From Mucilaginibacter sp. OK283 (GTDB lineage Bacteria; Bacteroidota; Bacteroidia; Sphingobacteriales; Sphingobacteriaceae), in contig NZ_FODR01000022.1 in assembly GCF_900110415.1 (NCBI RefSeq), forward strand, positions 1 through 64,000: a stretch of DNA of 64,000 nucleotides, in the 5' to 3' direction. This document shows, one piece after another, positions 57,357-64,000 of this stretch. The notes below the pieces were generated by a model. It saw only the letters and a list, made by a program, of their open reading frames with translations, ran no database searches and was not told the DNA's origin. The stretch's first letter is position 1. Every line of letters starts with the position of its first letter. A program made the position numbers and the translations under genes.

Positions 57357-57740
57357 ATGAAAAATTCAATCAAATTATCAGCATTATTCTTGTTATTAAG
57401 CGCCGGTATTTTCACTTCAGCTGCTGCCAATGCCAAAGGCCATACCGAAAAAGCTAAAGACGTAATCACTGTATCATCATTAAAACACGACCGTGGTGTA
57501 GCAGTAATGATTTCAAAAAACGAAGCCAGCAAATCATATGTAACCATTTTTGACCAGGCCAATAATATTTTGATGGAAGACTTTTTGCCCAGCAAAGTTG
57601 AAGTAGAGAAAGGTTACGTACTAACCAACCTGGATAACGGCGATTATAAATTCGAGATCAAATCAAACGATCAGATGGTTACAAAAACCGTTCACGTTTA
57701 CGATGAAGACAACAAAAAAAGATTCTTCTTTATAGACTAA
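57357..57740 (+). CDS. small secreted protein, beta-sandwich like
   Basis: A 127-residue protein with a signal peptide (MKNSIKLSALFLLLSAGIFT, cleavage after ANAK). The mature part alternates strands (VAVMISKNEASKSYVTIFDQ, DGDYKFEIKSNDQMVTKTVH) and resembles short Ig-like or DUF3244-type domains of Bacteroidota. It ends KKRFFFID. Role unknown; a perfect 15-bp terminator hairpin suggests a well-expressed gene. No clear promoter motif. Confidence 0.75.
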   Translation: MKNSIKLSALFLLLSAGIFTSAAANAKGHTEKAKDVITVSSLKHDRGVAVMISKNEASKSYVTIFDQANNILMEDFLPSKVEVEKGYVLTNLDNGDYKFEIKSNDQMVTKTVHVYDEDNKKRFFFID

Positions 57741-57755
57741 TCCAAAACGTATAAA

Positions 57756-57790
57756 AGCAAAAAGTCTGGCGATCTGCCAGACTTTTTGCT
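57756..57790. terminator. bidirectional terminator
   Basis: AGCAAAAAGTCTGGC (57756-57770) and GCCAGACTTTTTGCT (57776-57790), a perfect 15-bp stem with a 5-base loop. A/T runs at both feet let it serve the secreted protein gene and the convergent nucleotidyltransferase gene. Confidence 0.9.
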
Positions 57791-57807
57791 TTTTATATAG
57801 CTGTAAC

Positions 57808-58710
57808 TTAATCCCAAAGTGTAGCCGGGTAGGTGCCATTGGCAACCAGTTCTGAAATGCTTTTTTGTACAATAGGCTTATCTTCTTTATAAGTAACACC
57901 AAACCATTTTGAGCCTGTTGGGATAACTTTAAATGATGCAATATTTTCTTTGATCAGCTTATCGGCCACCAACGGGATAAAAAACTCCGATTTTGGATTG
58001 TTTTCATTAGCGGCAACAAACTCTCTGAACATTTCTTCGCTTTGTTTGAAAACAGCGGGTGTAAAGCCCCAGAAATTCATAGATACACGGGTATCATTGC
58101 TTAAGGCGTGTTCGCCGGTACCATCTTTGTAAGCCACACTGCCATCTTCTTTAAAGTAAACTTCGGTACGCTCATTAATCTCGACCATGTTGCCGGCATC
58201 ATCAACTTTACAAACACCGCGCGATACGGATCCGTAGTCGGACAATGTCCTGTCAATCTGGTAACCTATTAACGAATAAGTATCGTCAGCAACTTCGGTA
58301 GTTAAAAATTTGGCCATTTTTTCAAACGAATCGTAACCATAAAAGTCGTCGGCATTAATCACACAAAAAGGTTCATTTACCTGGTTGCGTGCGGCAAGTA
58401 CCGCGTGGGCAGTGCCCCAGGGTTTTGCGCGTTCAATTTCTTTATCAATGCCAAATGGTTTCAGGTCGAAGCTTTGAAAAACGTAATCAGTTTCAATGCG
58501 GCCTTTTAGTTTGGGTTCAAAGATAGCTTTAAAATTATCTGCAAATTCTTCGCGAATGATAAAACTTACCTTACCAAAACCTGCTTTTATAGCATCATAT
58601 ATTGAATAATCGATTATGGTTTCTCCGTTGGGGCCAAAGCCGTCAACCTGTTTCATACTGCCGTAACGGCTGGCCATCCCGGCGGCCAAAATAAGTAGTG
58701 TGGGTTTCAT
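57808..58710 (-). CDS. sugar-phosphate nucleotidyltransferase-like protein
   Basis: A 300-residue protein with a GT-A-type nucleotidyltransferase fold. The start MKPTLLILAAGMASRYGSMK holds the GxG.RxG..K nucleotide-binding pattern, FCVINADDFYG (near 118-128) the metal-binding Asp pair, and SKWFGVTYKEDKP near the C-terminus is typical of this Bacteroidota family. It probably joins a nucleotide to a sugar or polyol phosphate; the exact substrate is unknown. Single gene. A link with inositol or sugar lipid synthesis cannot be seen from the neighbours. Confidence 0.82.
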   Translation of the reverse strand: MKPTLLILAAGMASRYGSMKQVDGFGPNGETIIDYSIYDAIKAGFGKVSFIIREEFADNFKAIFEPKLKGRIETDYVFQSFDLKPFGIDKEIERAKPWGTAHAVLAARNQVNEPFCVINADDFYGYDSFEKMAKFLTTEVADDTYSLIGYQIDRTLSDYGSVSRGVCKVDDAGNMVEINERTEVYFKEDGSVAYKDGTGEHALSNDTRVSMNFWGFTPAVFKQSEEMFREFVAANENNPKSEFFIPLVADKLIKENIASFKVIPTGSKWFGVTYKEDKPIVQKSISELVANGTYPATLWD

Positions 58711-58797
58711 AAGGATGTATATAGGGAGTACTTAATTGCTAATTTTTTAATAGAATAAGGAAATGGTTTGAAATCGAAATTGTTTTAACCGGATTAA

Positions 58798-59913
58798 TTA
58801 TTTGATATACCTGAAATCCTGGCCGGCTGTAATATTTAACAATGTTTCGTAAATTAAACGGATCACATTATCTACATCTTGTTTGTGAATCATCTCTACA
58901 GTGGTATGCATATAGCGTAACGGCAAAGAAATTAATACCGATGGCACGCCATCATTAGAGTAAGCAAATGCATCCGTATCGGTACCTGTCGACCGTGAGG
59001 AAGCCTGGCGCTGGAAAGGTATTTCGGCTTTTTGGGCAGTTTCTATCAGCAATTTATTCAGGTTATTTTGTACTGCCGGAGCATATGATACAACGGGGCC
59101 GCGACCGCAAGCCAGGTCGCCCTGGGTAATCTTGTTAATCATGGGCGTTTGGGTATCATGGGTTACATCGGTAACTATTGCCACATTTGGTTTTATTTTA
59201 TGGGCTATCATTTCGGCACCGCGCAAACCAATTTCTTCCTGAACAGCGTTTACAATATACAAGCCAAAGGGTAATTTAATGTTGTTTTCTTTCAACAAAC
59301 GGGCTACCTCGGCAATCATGAAGCCACCGGCGCGGTTATCCAAAGCGCGGCCAACATAGTAGCGGTCGTTCAGGATCATAAACTCATCTTCATAAGTGAT
59401 AACGCAACCTACGTGAATGCCCAATTTTTCAACCTCTTCTTTTGAGGTGCATCCGCAATCTAAAAAGATATTTTTAAGTGTCGGGGCTTCTTCCTTATCG
59501 CCGCCAGTGCGGGTATGGATTGCGGGCCAGCCAAATACGGCTTTTACAATACCATTGTCGGTATGGATGTTTACCCGCTTTGAAGGCGCTATCTGGTGAT
59601 CAGACCCACCGTTACGGATAACGTATATTAATCCATCACTGGTGATGTAGTTTACAAACCACGAAATTTCATCGGCATGTGCTTCAATAACAACCTTATA
59701 ATCGGCTTTGGGGTTAATGATGCCAACCGCGGTACCATAATTATCTACATAATGTGTGTCGATATATGGTTTCATGTATTCCAGCCATAATTCCTGGCCT
59801 TTCCATTCAAAACCGGTAGGCGAGGGGTTGTTTATGTATTTTTCGAAAAAAGCCAGTGAAGTTTCGTTTACAACTGAAATATGCGGAGCGGGATCTGATT
59901 TCTTTTTAGCCAT
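58798..59913 (-). CDS. M42-family metal aminopeptidase/glucanase-like protein
   Basis: A 371-residue cytosolic enzyme of the M42 family (FrvX-like). Metal ligands are His in VIEAHADEISWF (near 76), Asp in ALDNRAGGFM (near 194), and Glu in VQEEIGLRGAEM (near 224). Further motifs are TDVTHDTQTP and ASSRSTGTDTDAFAYS. These enzymes remove N-terminal residues from peptides as large dodecamers; some are annotated endoglucanases without proof. The ATG at 59913 is preferred to the TTG at 59940. Confidence 0.9.
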   Translation of the reverse strand: MAKKKSDPAPHISVVNETSLAFFEKYINNPSPTGFEWKGQELWLEYMKPYIDTHYVDNYGTAVGIINPKADYKVVIEAHADEISWFVNYITSDGLIYVIRNGGSDHQIAPSKRVNIHTDNGIVKAVFGWPAIHTRTGGDKEEAPTLKNIFLDCGCTSKEEVEKLGIHVGCVITYEDEFMILNDRYYVGRALDNRAGGFMIAEVARLLKENNIKLPFGLYIVNAVQEEIGLRGAEMIAHKIKPNVAIVTDVTHDTQTPMINKITQGDLACGRGPVVSYAPAVQNNLNKLLIETAQKAEIPFQRQASSRSTGTDTDAFAYSNDGVPSVLISLPLRYMHTTVEMIHKQDVDNVIRLIYETLLNITAGQDFRYIK

Positions 59914-60144
59914 GTTGTTTGAGTAACCTATATTAAGCAATAAAGCAAATATAATAAAGCCATTGATAATGCTTCAAAATAACTTGCCATAATGGAAATA
60001 AATTAACGTTTTTATTGTTAATTTAATACTTCTACATCGATAATTAACGTTTTTTTTAATTTAAGGGGCAATTAAACCTTTTAATTATTTTTTTGTCATT
60101 AACTGTATACCCTACAGTAATCTGTAAGTTTGGGTTATTTACAA

Positions 60145-60152
60145 TATTTTTG
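60145..60152 (+). promoter_or_regulatory. -7 promoter element for the DUF6340-like gene
   Basis: TATTTTTG, exact TAnnTTTG, 27 bases before the GTG at 60180. It excludes the upstream ATG at 60093. Confidence 0.55.
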
Positions 60153-60179
60153 GACTTTATTACCTTAATAAACCACATC

Positions 60180-61094
60180 GTGAAACGCTTTGCGCCCCTT
60201 TTTATCCTGATTATCGTTTTTTTGACATCCTGTAGCGTGCCTCAATACGTTACTGTACCGGTTAATTATGGTCCTAAAATGGGCTTTAGCCGCGACAGTA
60301 CTATCATTGTAGTGGCAAACCGTTACCGGCCGGATTCTGTGAAGATCAGGGATTACAGAAGAATAAGCGTTTTGAAAAAGATGGCAGTTGTATCACTTCA
60401 AACTGCCGCCAACCAGTTAAAATATTTAAAAGGTGTACACATCATCAACCTTGTCGATTCGATAAACTACACCGTAAATACCGACTCGGTTAAATTTTTG
60501 GCCGCTGCACACAAAGCCAACTATGTATTGGTGTTAAATGACATCGGCGCGGGTATTTATCCCGAAACGGTTTATTACAATGGCATTCCATCTAACTATT
60601 ATACTACAAAAATAAAGACCAGCCTCGCGCTATTTGAAAGTAACGGAATTTATTCAAAAAAGCTGGCAGGGATGGCCGAAGTGCCCCAGGATGAAACATA
60701 TTCAGGTGGTTTTGGGTCTTTATTTAATAAGCCATCCTACAGAAGCAGTATTCCTGCGATGACAGCAGCCACACGTGATGCTACCCTGGATGCCTTAAAA
60801 GATTATTTGCCTTTTTCAATATCAAACGAACGTCCCTTGTACGCCGACGGCGGCGCACTTGAATCGTCGGTAACGCAAATTAAGGCCGGCAAATTTGATG
60901 TGGCTTTTAAAATATTAAACCCATTGATAGATGGTGCTGATACCAAACTTGCCAGCAAAGCAGCCTATAACCTGGCAGTAGTTTATGAAGCCCAGGGCGA
61001 TATTGATGAGGCGCTTAAAACCGCCAAACTATCTAACGAAAAACACCCCAACGATTACGCAAAAGCGATAATTGTGGATTTGATGAAGGAGTAG
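60180..61094 (+). CDS. DUF6340-like lipoprotein
   Basis: A 304-residue lipoprotein from the GTG at 60180: VKRFAPLFILIIVFLTSC with a clean lipobox. The longer ATG frame starts before the promoter and gives no signal. The body (about 60-200) is alpha/beta with a KKMAVVSLQTAANQLKYLKG segment and NYVLVLNDIGAGIYPETVYY. The C-terminal 70 residues look like two TPR units (KFDVAFKILNPLIDGADTKL, AAYNLAVVYEAQGDIDEALK). I take it as a DUF6340-type periplasmic protein; function unknown. Confidence 0.75.
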   Translation: MKRFAPLFILIIVFLTSCSVPQYVTVPVNYGPKMGFSRDSTIIVVANRYRPDSVKIRDYRRISVLKKMAVVSLQTAANQLKYLKGVHIINLVDSINYTVNTDSVKFLAAAHKANYVLVLNDIGAGIYPETVYYNGIPSNYYTTKIKTSLALFESNGIYSKKLAGMAEVPQDETYSGGFGSLFNKPSYRSSIPAMTAATRDATLDALKDYLPFSISNERPLYADGGALESSVTQIKAGKFDVAFKILNPLIDGADTKLASKAAYNLAVVYEAQGDIDEALKTAKLSNEKHPNDYAKAIIVDLMKE

Positions 61095-61149
61095 TTGGAT
61101 GTGCTTGTCCATCAGGCAAGTTGTTGATAAGGCTTATTAATTAAAATAA

Positions 61150-61554
61150 ATGCAAATAGAACAAATACGCCCTGAATTAACCTGGCGGCTGCGCCAAACA
61201 GTTTTATATCCGCAGCAAAAGCTTTATGAAATGGAAATGGAGGAGGACCAGGATGGCCTTCATTTTGCGGCTTTTAAAGATAATGCGATAATAGGCGTAG
61301 TTTCCTTGTTTCAGCGCGGCGAAGATTTTCAGTTCAGAAAGTTTGCCGTTGATGAATCGCAGCAAAATATGGGAATCGGGAGCGCAATGCTCAGACATAT
61401 AACCGATTTTGCTGTGCGCAATGGCGGCATACGCATATGGTGTAACGCGCGTATATCGGCTATAAACTTTTATTTGAAGGCTGACTTTAAGCAAACCGGG
61501 CAAATTTTTTCAAAGAATGGGTTCGATTATGAAATATTGGAGAAGTTAATCTGA
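61150..61554 (+). CDS. GNAT-family N-acetyltransferase
   Basis: A 134-residue single-domain GNAT. Acetyl-CoA motif QNMGIGSAMLRHITDFAV near 86-103 (Q/RxxGxG/A form), the strand FQFRKFAVDE before it, and SAINFYLKADFKQTGQIF near 113-130 as the last core part. It acetylates an amine, target unknown. Convergent with the beta-flower-like gene; about 55 bases after the lipoprotein gene, perhaps cotranscribed with it. Confidence 0.88.
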   Translation: MQIEQIRPELTWRLRQTVLYPQQKLYEMEMEEDQDGLHFAAFKDNAIIGVVSLFQRGEDFQFRKFAVDESQQNMGIGSAMLRHITDFAVRNGGIRIWCNARISAINFYLKADFKQTGQIFSKNGFDYEILEKLI

Positions 61555-61573
61555 AATATATATCCCGCTATCT

Positions 61574-62071
61574 TTACCGGCCCAAAAAATCGTCCCAGCT
61601 CTGGTTTGACCATGAAAGCGTTTCAATCGGGGTAATAGTAGTTACTATTGGTGTTATGGGTTTTATCACCGGCATAAAAATTGGTGCTACCCTATCTAAT
61701 GGAGGCAGTGTGATGGGCCCGCCCGATGCGCCACGTACCCAGGCAACAGCATTCCCTGTTTTATCGCGAAAAAAGCCATTATGAAACTGCCCTAAGTAAG
61801 CATTGCCATATGCAAATGAAAAAACATCCTGTTTGTCTATAAAAGCTAAGGCTTTGTTACCCTCGTAATTGAATACAATGGCGTCTTTTATCCATCCTAT
61901 CACAACTCCGACCCGGTTGTAAACAGCAGTTTCGTCGCCCGAAAACTTAATATTTGATATCCCAACGCTTGAAATGGCGCCGCCACGTGTATGCGGTGGT
62001 TGTAAGTGATTAACTGCACCATTAAAATTAAGCCAGGCGGCAGTTATAGCAAGGATGATGAGGTAGCGCAT
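61574..62071 (-). CDS. secreted protein with 4-fold beta-flower-like repeats
   Basis: A 165-residue protein with a short signal peptide (MRYLIILAITAAWLNFNGA). Residues 55-115 show four similar strands in tandem: YNRVGVVIGWIKDAIVFN, YEGNKALAFIDKQDVFSF, AYGNAYLGQFHNGFFRD, KTGNAVAWVRGA. This repeat looks like the 4-fold beta-flower domain. A Pro-rich tail (about 120-150) ends in WDDFLGR. Role unknown. Confidence 0.7.
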   Translation of the reverse strand: MRYLIILAITAAWLNFNGAVNHLQPPHTRGGAISSVGISNIKFSGDETAVYNRVGVVIGWIKDAIVFNYEGNKALAFIDKQDVFSFAYGNAYLGQFHNGFFRDKTGNAVAWVRGASGGPITLPPLDRVAPIFMPVIKPITPIVTTITPIETLSWSNQSWDDFLGR

Positions 62072-62152
62072 GAGTTTAAGTTTTGTTACAATGACTACAA
62101 CAACAATAAAAAGTTTAATTACTATTAATTTTTTTATCGCAGACGACGGTTA

Positions 62153-63694
62153 TCACAACGGCATATTCCCATGCTTTTTCCTCGGGTTGTTTACCACTTT
62201 ATTTTCCAGCATTTTAAAGGCATGGATGAGTTTAAGGCGGGTTTCGGCGGGTTCAATTACCTCATCAATAAATCCGCGTTCGGCGGCGCGGTATGGGTTG
62301 GCAAAGGTGTCGGAGTATAGTTGCTCCTTTTCTTTCCATTTGGCTTCCTTGTCTTCGGCTGTGCTGATTTCCCGCTTAAAAATAATTTCGGCAGCGCCTT
62401 TGGCCCCCATCACAGCAATCTCGGCCGATGGCCATGCATAGTTCATATCGGCACCAATGTGTTTAGAGTTCATCACATCGTAAGCGCCACCATAGGCTTT
62501 GCGGGTAATTACAGTAACACGCGGAACGGTAGCCTCGCAAAAGGCGTAAAGCAGTTTGGCGCCGTTGGTGATAATGGCATTCCATTCCTGGTCGGTACCC
62601 GGTAAAAAGCCGGGCACATCTTCAAATACCAGCAAAGGTATATTGAAGCTATCGCAAAAGCGCACAAAGCGGGCAGCTTTAGTAGAACTGTTAATGTCCA
62701 GTACTCCGGCCAAAAATACGGGCTGGTTGGCCACGATGCCTATGCTGCGGCCGGCAAGGCGGGCAAAGCCAACAACAATATTTTCAGCAAAATCTTTATG
62801 GATCTCCAGAAACGAGCCTGTATCAATTACATGATCAATAATCTCGCGGATATCATAAGGAGTTGATGCTATTTCGGGCAAAAGTGTATCTAATTCGGGG
62901 CGAAGCTCGTTGCCAATATCATAAGCCAGGGCGGGGGCCCTGTCCTCGCAATTCTGTGGCATATAGCTTAGCAGTTTTTTGATGTTTTGGATAGCCTCAA
63001 TCTCGTTTGTGCAGGCAAAATGGGTAACGCCCGATTTGGTGGCATGGGTTGTTGCACCGCCCAGTTCTTCGGATGTTACAATTTCATGGGTAACCGTCTT
63101 AACCACATTCGGCCCGGTTACAAACATGTATGAGGTATGCTCAACCATTAAAATAAAATCGGTAATGGCCGGGGAGTATACCGCACCTCCGGCACAAGGG
63201 CCCATAATTGCCGAAATTTGAGGCACCACACCCGATGCCATGGTGTTTTTATAAAATATATCGGCATAACCGCCTAAGGATACAACCCCTTCCTGGATGC
63301 GGGCACCGCCAGAATCATTAAGGCCTACAACCGGTGCGCCGTTTTTTATGGCCAGGTCCATGATCTTCACAATCTTTTCGGCATGTGTTTCTGACAATGA
63401 GCCGCCAAAAACGGTAAAATCCTGCGAAAAAACATAAACCAATCGCCCGTTAATAGTGCCATAACCGGTTACAACACCATCGCCGGGATATTTTTCTTTC
63501 TCCATCCCAAAATCTGTGGAACGATGAGAAACCAGCATGCCAATCTCCTGGAACGAGCCTTCGTCCATTAAAAAATGGAGCCGCTCACGTGCTGTTAATT
63601 TCCCTTTTTTATGCTGACTTTCAATACGTACCGCACCACCGCCTTCAAATGCCTTCTGGCGTTTTTGTCTTAATACTCCGAGCTTTTTATTCAC
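62153..63694 (-). CDS. acyl-CoA carboxylase beta subunit (carboxyltransferase)
   Basis: A 513-residue biotin-dependent carboxyltransferase of the PccB/MmdA kind. GRLVYVFSQDFTVFGGSLSE (near 88-107), the carboxybiotin oxyanion GGARIQEGV (about 128-136), GPCAGGAVYSPAITDFILMV (about 164-183) and GFLPGTDQEWNAIITNGAKL (about 361-380) are in the expected order. It moves CO2 from carboxybiotin to propionyl-CoA or another acyl-CoA; the same protein in some Bacteroidota is part of methylmalonyl-CoA decarboxylase. The start is GTG at 63694. No biotin carrier or carboxylase gene appears in the window. Confidence 0.92.
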   Translation of the reverse strand: MNKKLGVLRQKRQKAFEGGGAVRIESQHKKGKLTARERLHFLMDEGSFQEIGMLVSHRSTDFGMEKEKYPGDGVVTGYGTINGRLVYVFSQDFTVFGGSLSETHAEKIVKIMDLAIKNGAPVVGLNDSGGARIQEGVVSLGGYADIFYKNTMASGVVPQISAIMGPCAGGAVYSPAITDFILMVEHTSYMFVTGPNVVKTVTHEIVTSEELGGATTHATKSGVTHFACTNEIEAIQNIKKLLSYMPQNCEDRAPALAYDIGNELRPELDTLLPEIASTPYDIREIIDHVIDTGSFLEIHKDFAENIVVGFARLAGRSIGIVANQPVFLAGVLDINSSTKAARFVRFCDSFNIPLLVFEDVPGFLPGTDQEWNAIITNGAKLLYAFCEATVPRVTVITRKAYGGAYDVMNSKHIGADMNYAWPSAEIAVMGAKGAAEIIFKREISTAEDKEAKWKEKEQLYSDTFANPYRAAERGFIDEVIEPAETRLKLIHAFKMLENKVVNNPRKKHGNMPL

Positions 63695-63789
63695 AATTCA
63701 GATTGTTTGTAACATGCTAAAAATAGTAATTAAATTGTAAGATGTACATAAAACTGCTGTGACATGCTTTCTCAGGAAGGATTTTTCAT

Positions 63790-63797
63790 TATATTTG
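63790..63797 (+). promoter_or_regulatory. -7 promoter element, short leader or leaderless
   Basis: TATATTTG, exact TAnnTTTG, with only five bases between it and the ATG at 63803. Transcription would start at or near the A of the ATG. Confidence 0.5.
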
Positions 63798-63802
63798 TGA
63801 TA

Positions 63803-64000
63803 ATGAAGATCAGGAAATTTAAAATACTGGTAGTTGCAATGTTTATGGGGGTCTTTATGCTAAAGATGACCCTATCACTTGCGCCTGTATTTTTATATCT
63901 TGACAGCAAAGCCGTAAGCGCGGTAATTTTGCAATTAGAGCAGGAATCAAAAGCCGAAAAGGATACGCCCGATAAGGATGTATTTAAAGAGAAAAAGGTT
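63803..64000 (+). CDS. unknown membrane or secreted protein, truncated by window end
   Basis: The first 66 residues of an open frame: MKIRKFKILVVAMFMGVFML, KMTLSLAPVFLYLDSKAVSA, VILQLEQESKAEKDTPDKDV, FKEKKV. A basic n-region and a 20-residue hydrophobic core suggest an N-terminal anchor or signal peptide, then a charged Glu/Lys-rich part. Such short, anchored, charged proteins are common in Sphingobacteriaceae; function unknown. The gene runs past 64000. Confidence 0.65.
   Translation, partial: MKIRKFKILVVAMFMGVFMLKMTLSLAPVFLYLDSKAVSAVILQLEQESKAEKDTPDKDVFKEKKV

Noticed and set aside
60093..60179. Upstream ATG of the DUF6340-like gene
   Set aside because: It lies before the TATTTTTG promoter motif and would block the lipoprotein signal.
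1..64000. Search for tRNAs, insertion sequences, prophage or integrase genes
   Set aside because: I saw no cloverleaf, transposase, integrase or phage structural gene in any frame; only non-coding repeat elements are present.

Overview
The window is a 64 kb piece of a Bacteroidota chromosome, most likely a Sphingobacteriaceae member close to Mucilaginibacter or Pedobacter. The grounds are family content (DUF5686, DUF5916, DUF4142, LpxR-like and RND proteins, zinc metalloprotease of the DUF5117 type), several promoters with the Bacteroidota -7 motif TAnnTTTG, almost no Shine-Dalgarno sites, and a full sphingolipid gene set. Species is inference. There is no transposase, phage gene, tRNA or CRISPR array. 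The left end starts inside a 5S rRNA. Layout: 1-1.9 kb holds the 5S tail, a tiny Val/Arg-rich secreted protein and a TPR protein that seems frameshifted at an A9 run. From 2.1 to 12.9 kb, all on the minus strand, lies what reads as an inositol-sphingolipid locus: an AUR1-like PAP2 enzyme, an FA2H/Scs7-like hydroxylase, a CDP-alcohol phosphatidyltransferase, a DUF5686 outer-membrane protein, myo-inositol-1-phosphate synthase, an extended SDR, a GNAT-like acyltransferase and serine palmitoyltransferase. Together they could take serine plus acyl-CoA to 2-hydroxyceramide and load it with phosphoinositol. From 13.2 to 19.1 kb is a TolC/adaptor/RND efflux operon, then an SDR/HxlR divergent pair and a beta-barrel protein. 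From 21.5 to 32.3 kb is housekeeping: aminotransferase, a CDF-Nudix-bioA-diiron protein operon, an LTA-synthase-like sulfatase, comEC, merR and purN. From 32.4 to 41.1 kb: a lipoprotein, a YiaK-type dehydrogenase, RluA, panB, carA, a TPR histidine kinase, a Cdd1-type protein and a small Cys protein. From 41.2 to 57.1 kb: DUF5916, two GH31 glycosidases, a methyltransferase, YjbR, a TonB receptor, LpxR-like, DUF4142 and a metzincin protease. From 57.3 to 64 kb: a secreted small protein, a nucleotidyltransferase, an M42 peptidase, a DUF6340-like lipoprotein, GNAT, a beta-flower-like protein, acyl-CoA carboxylase beta and a truncated ORF. The non-coding parts are unusually rich in inverted-repeat elements (five distinct structured families) and in loose, word-like repeats of 7-10 bp. 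Some of these have run into genes: one supplies the stop codon of a GH31 gene, one lies inside bioA, and one 299-bp terminal-inverted-repeat element carries its own 54-codon ORF. The most interesting biology is the compact, eukaryote-like inositol phosphorylceramide pathway and this repeat population.
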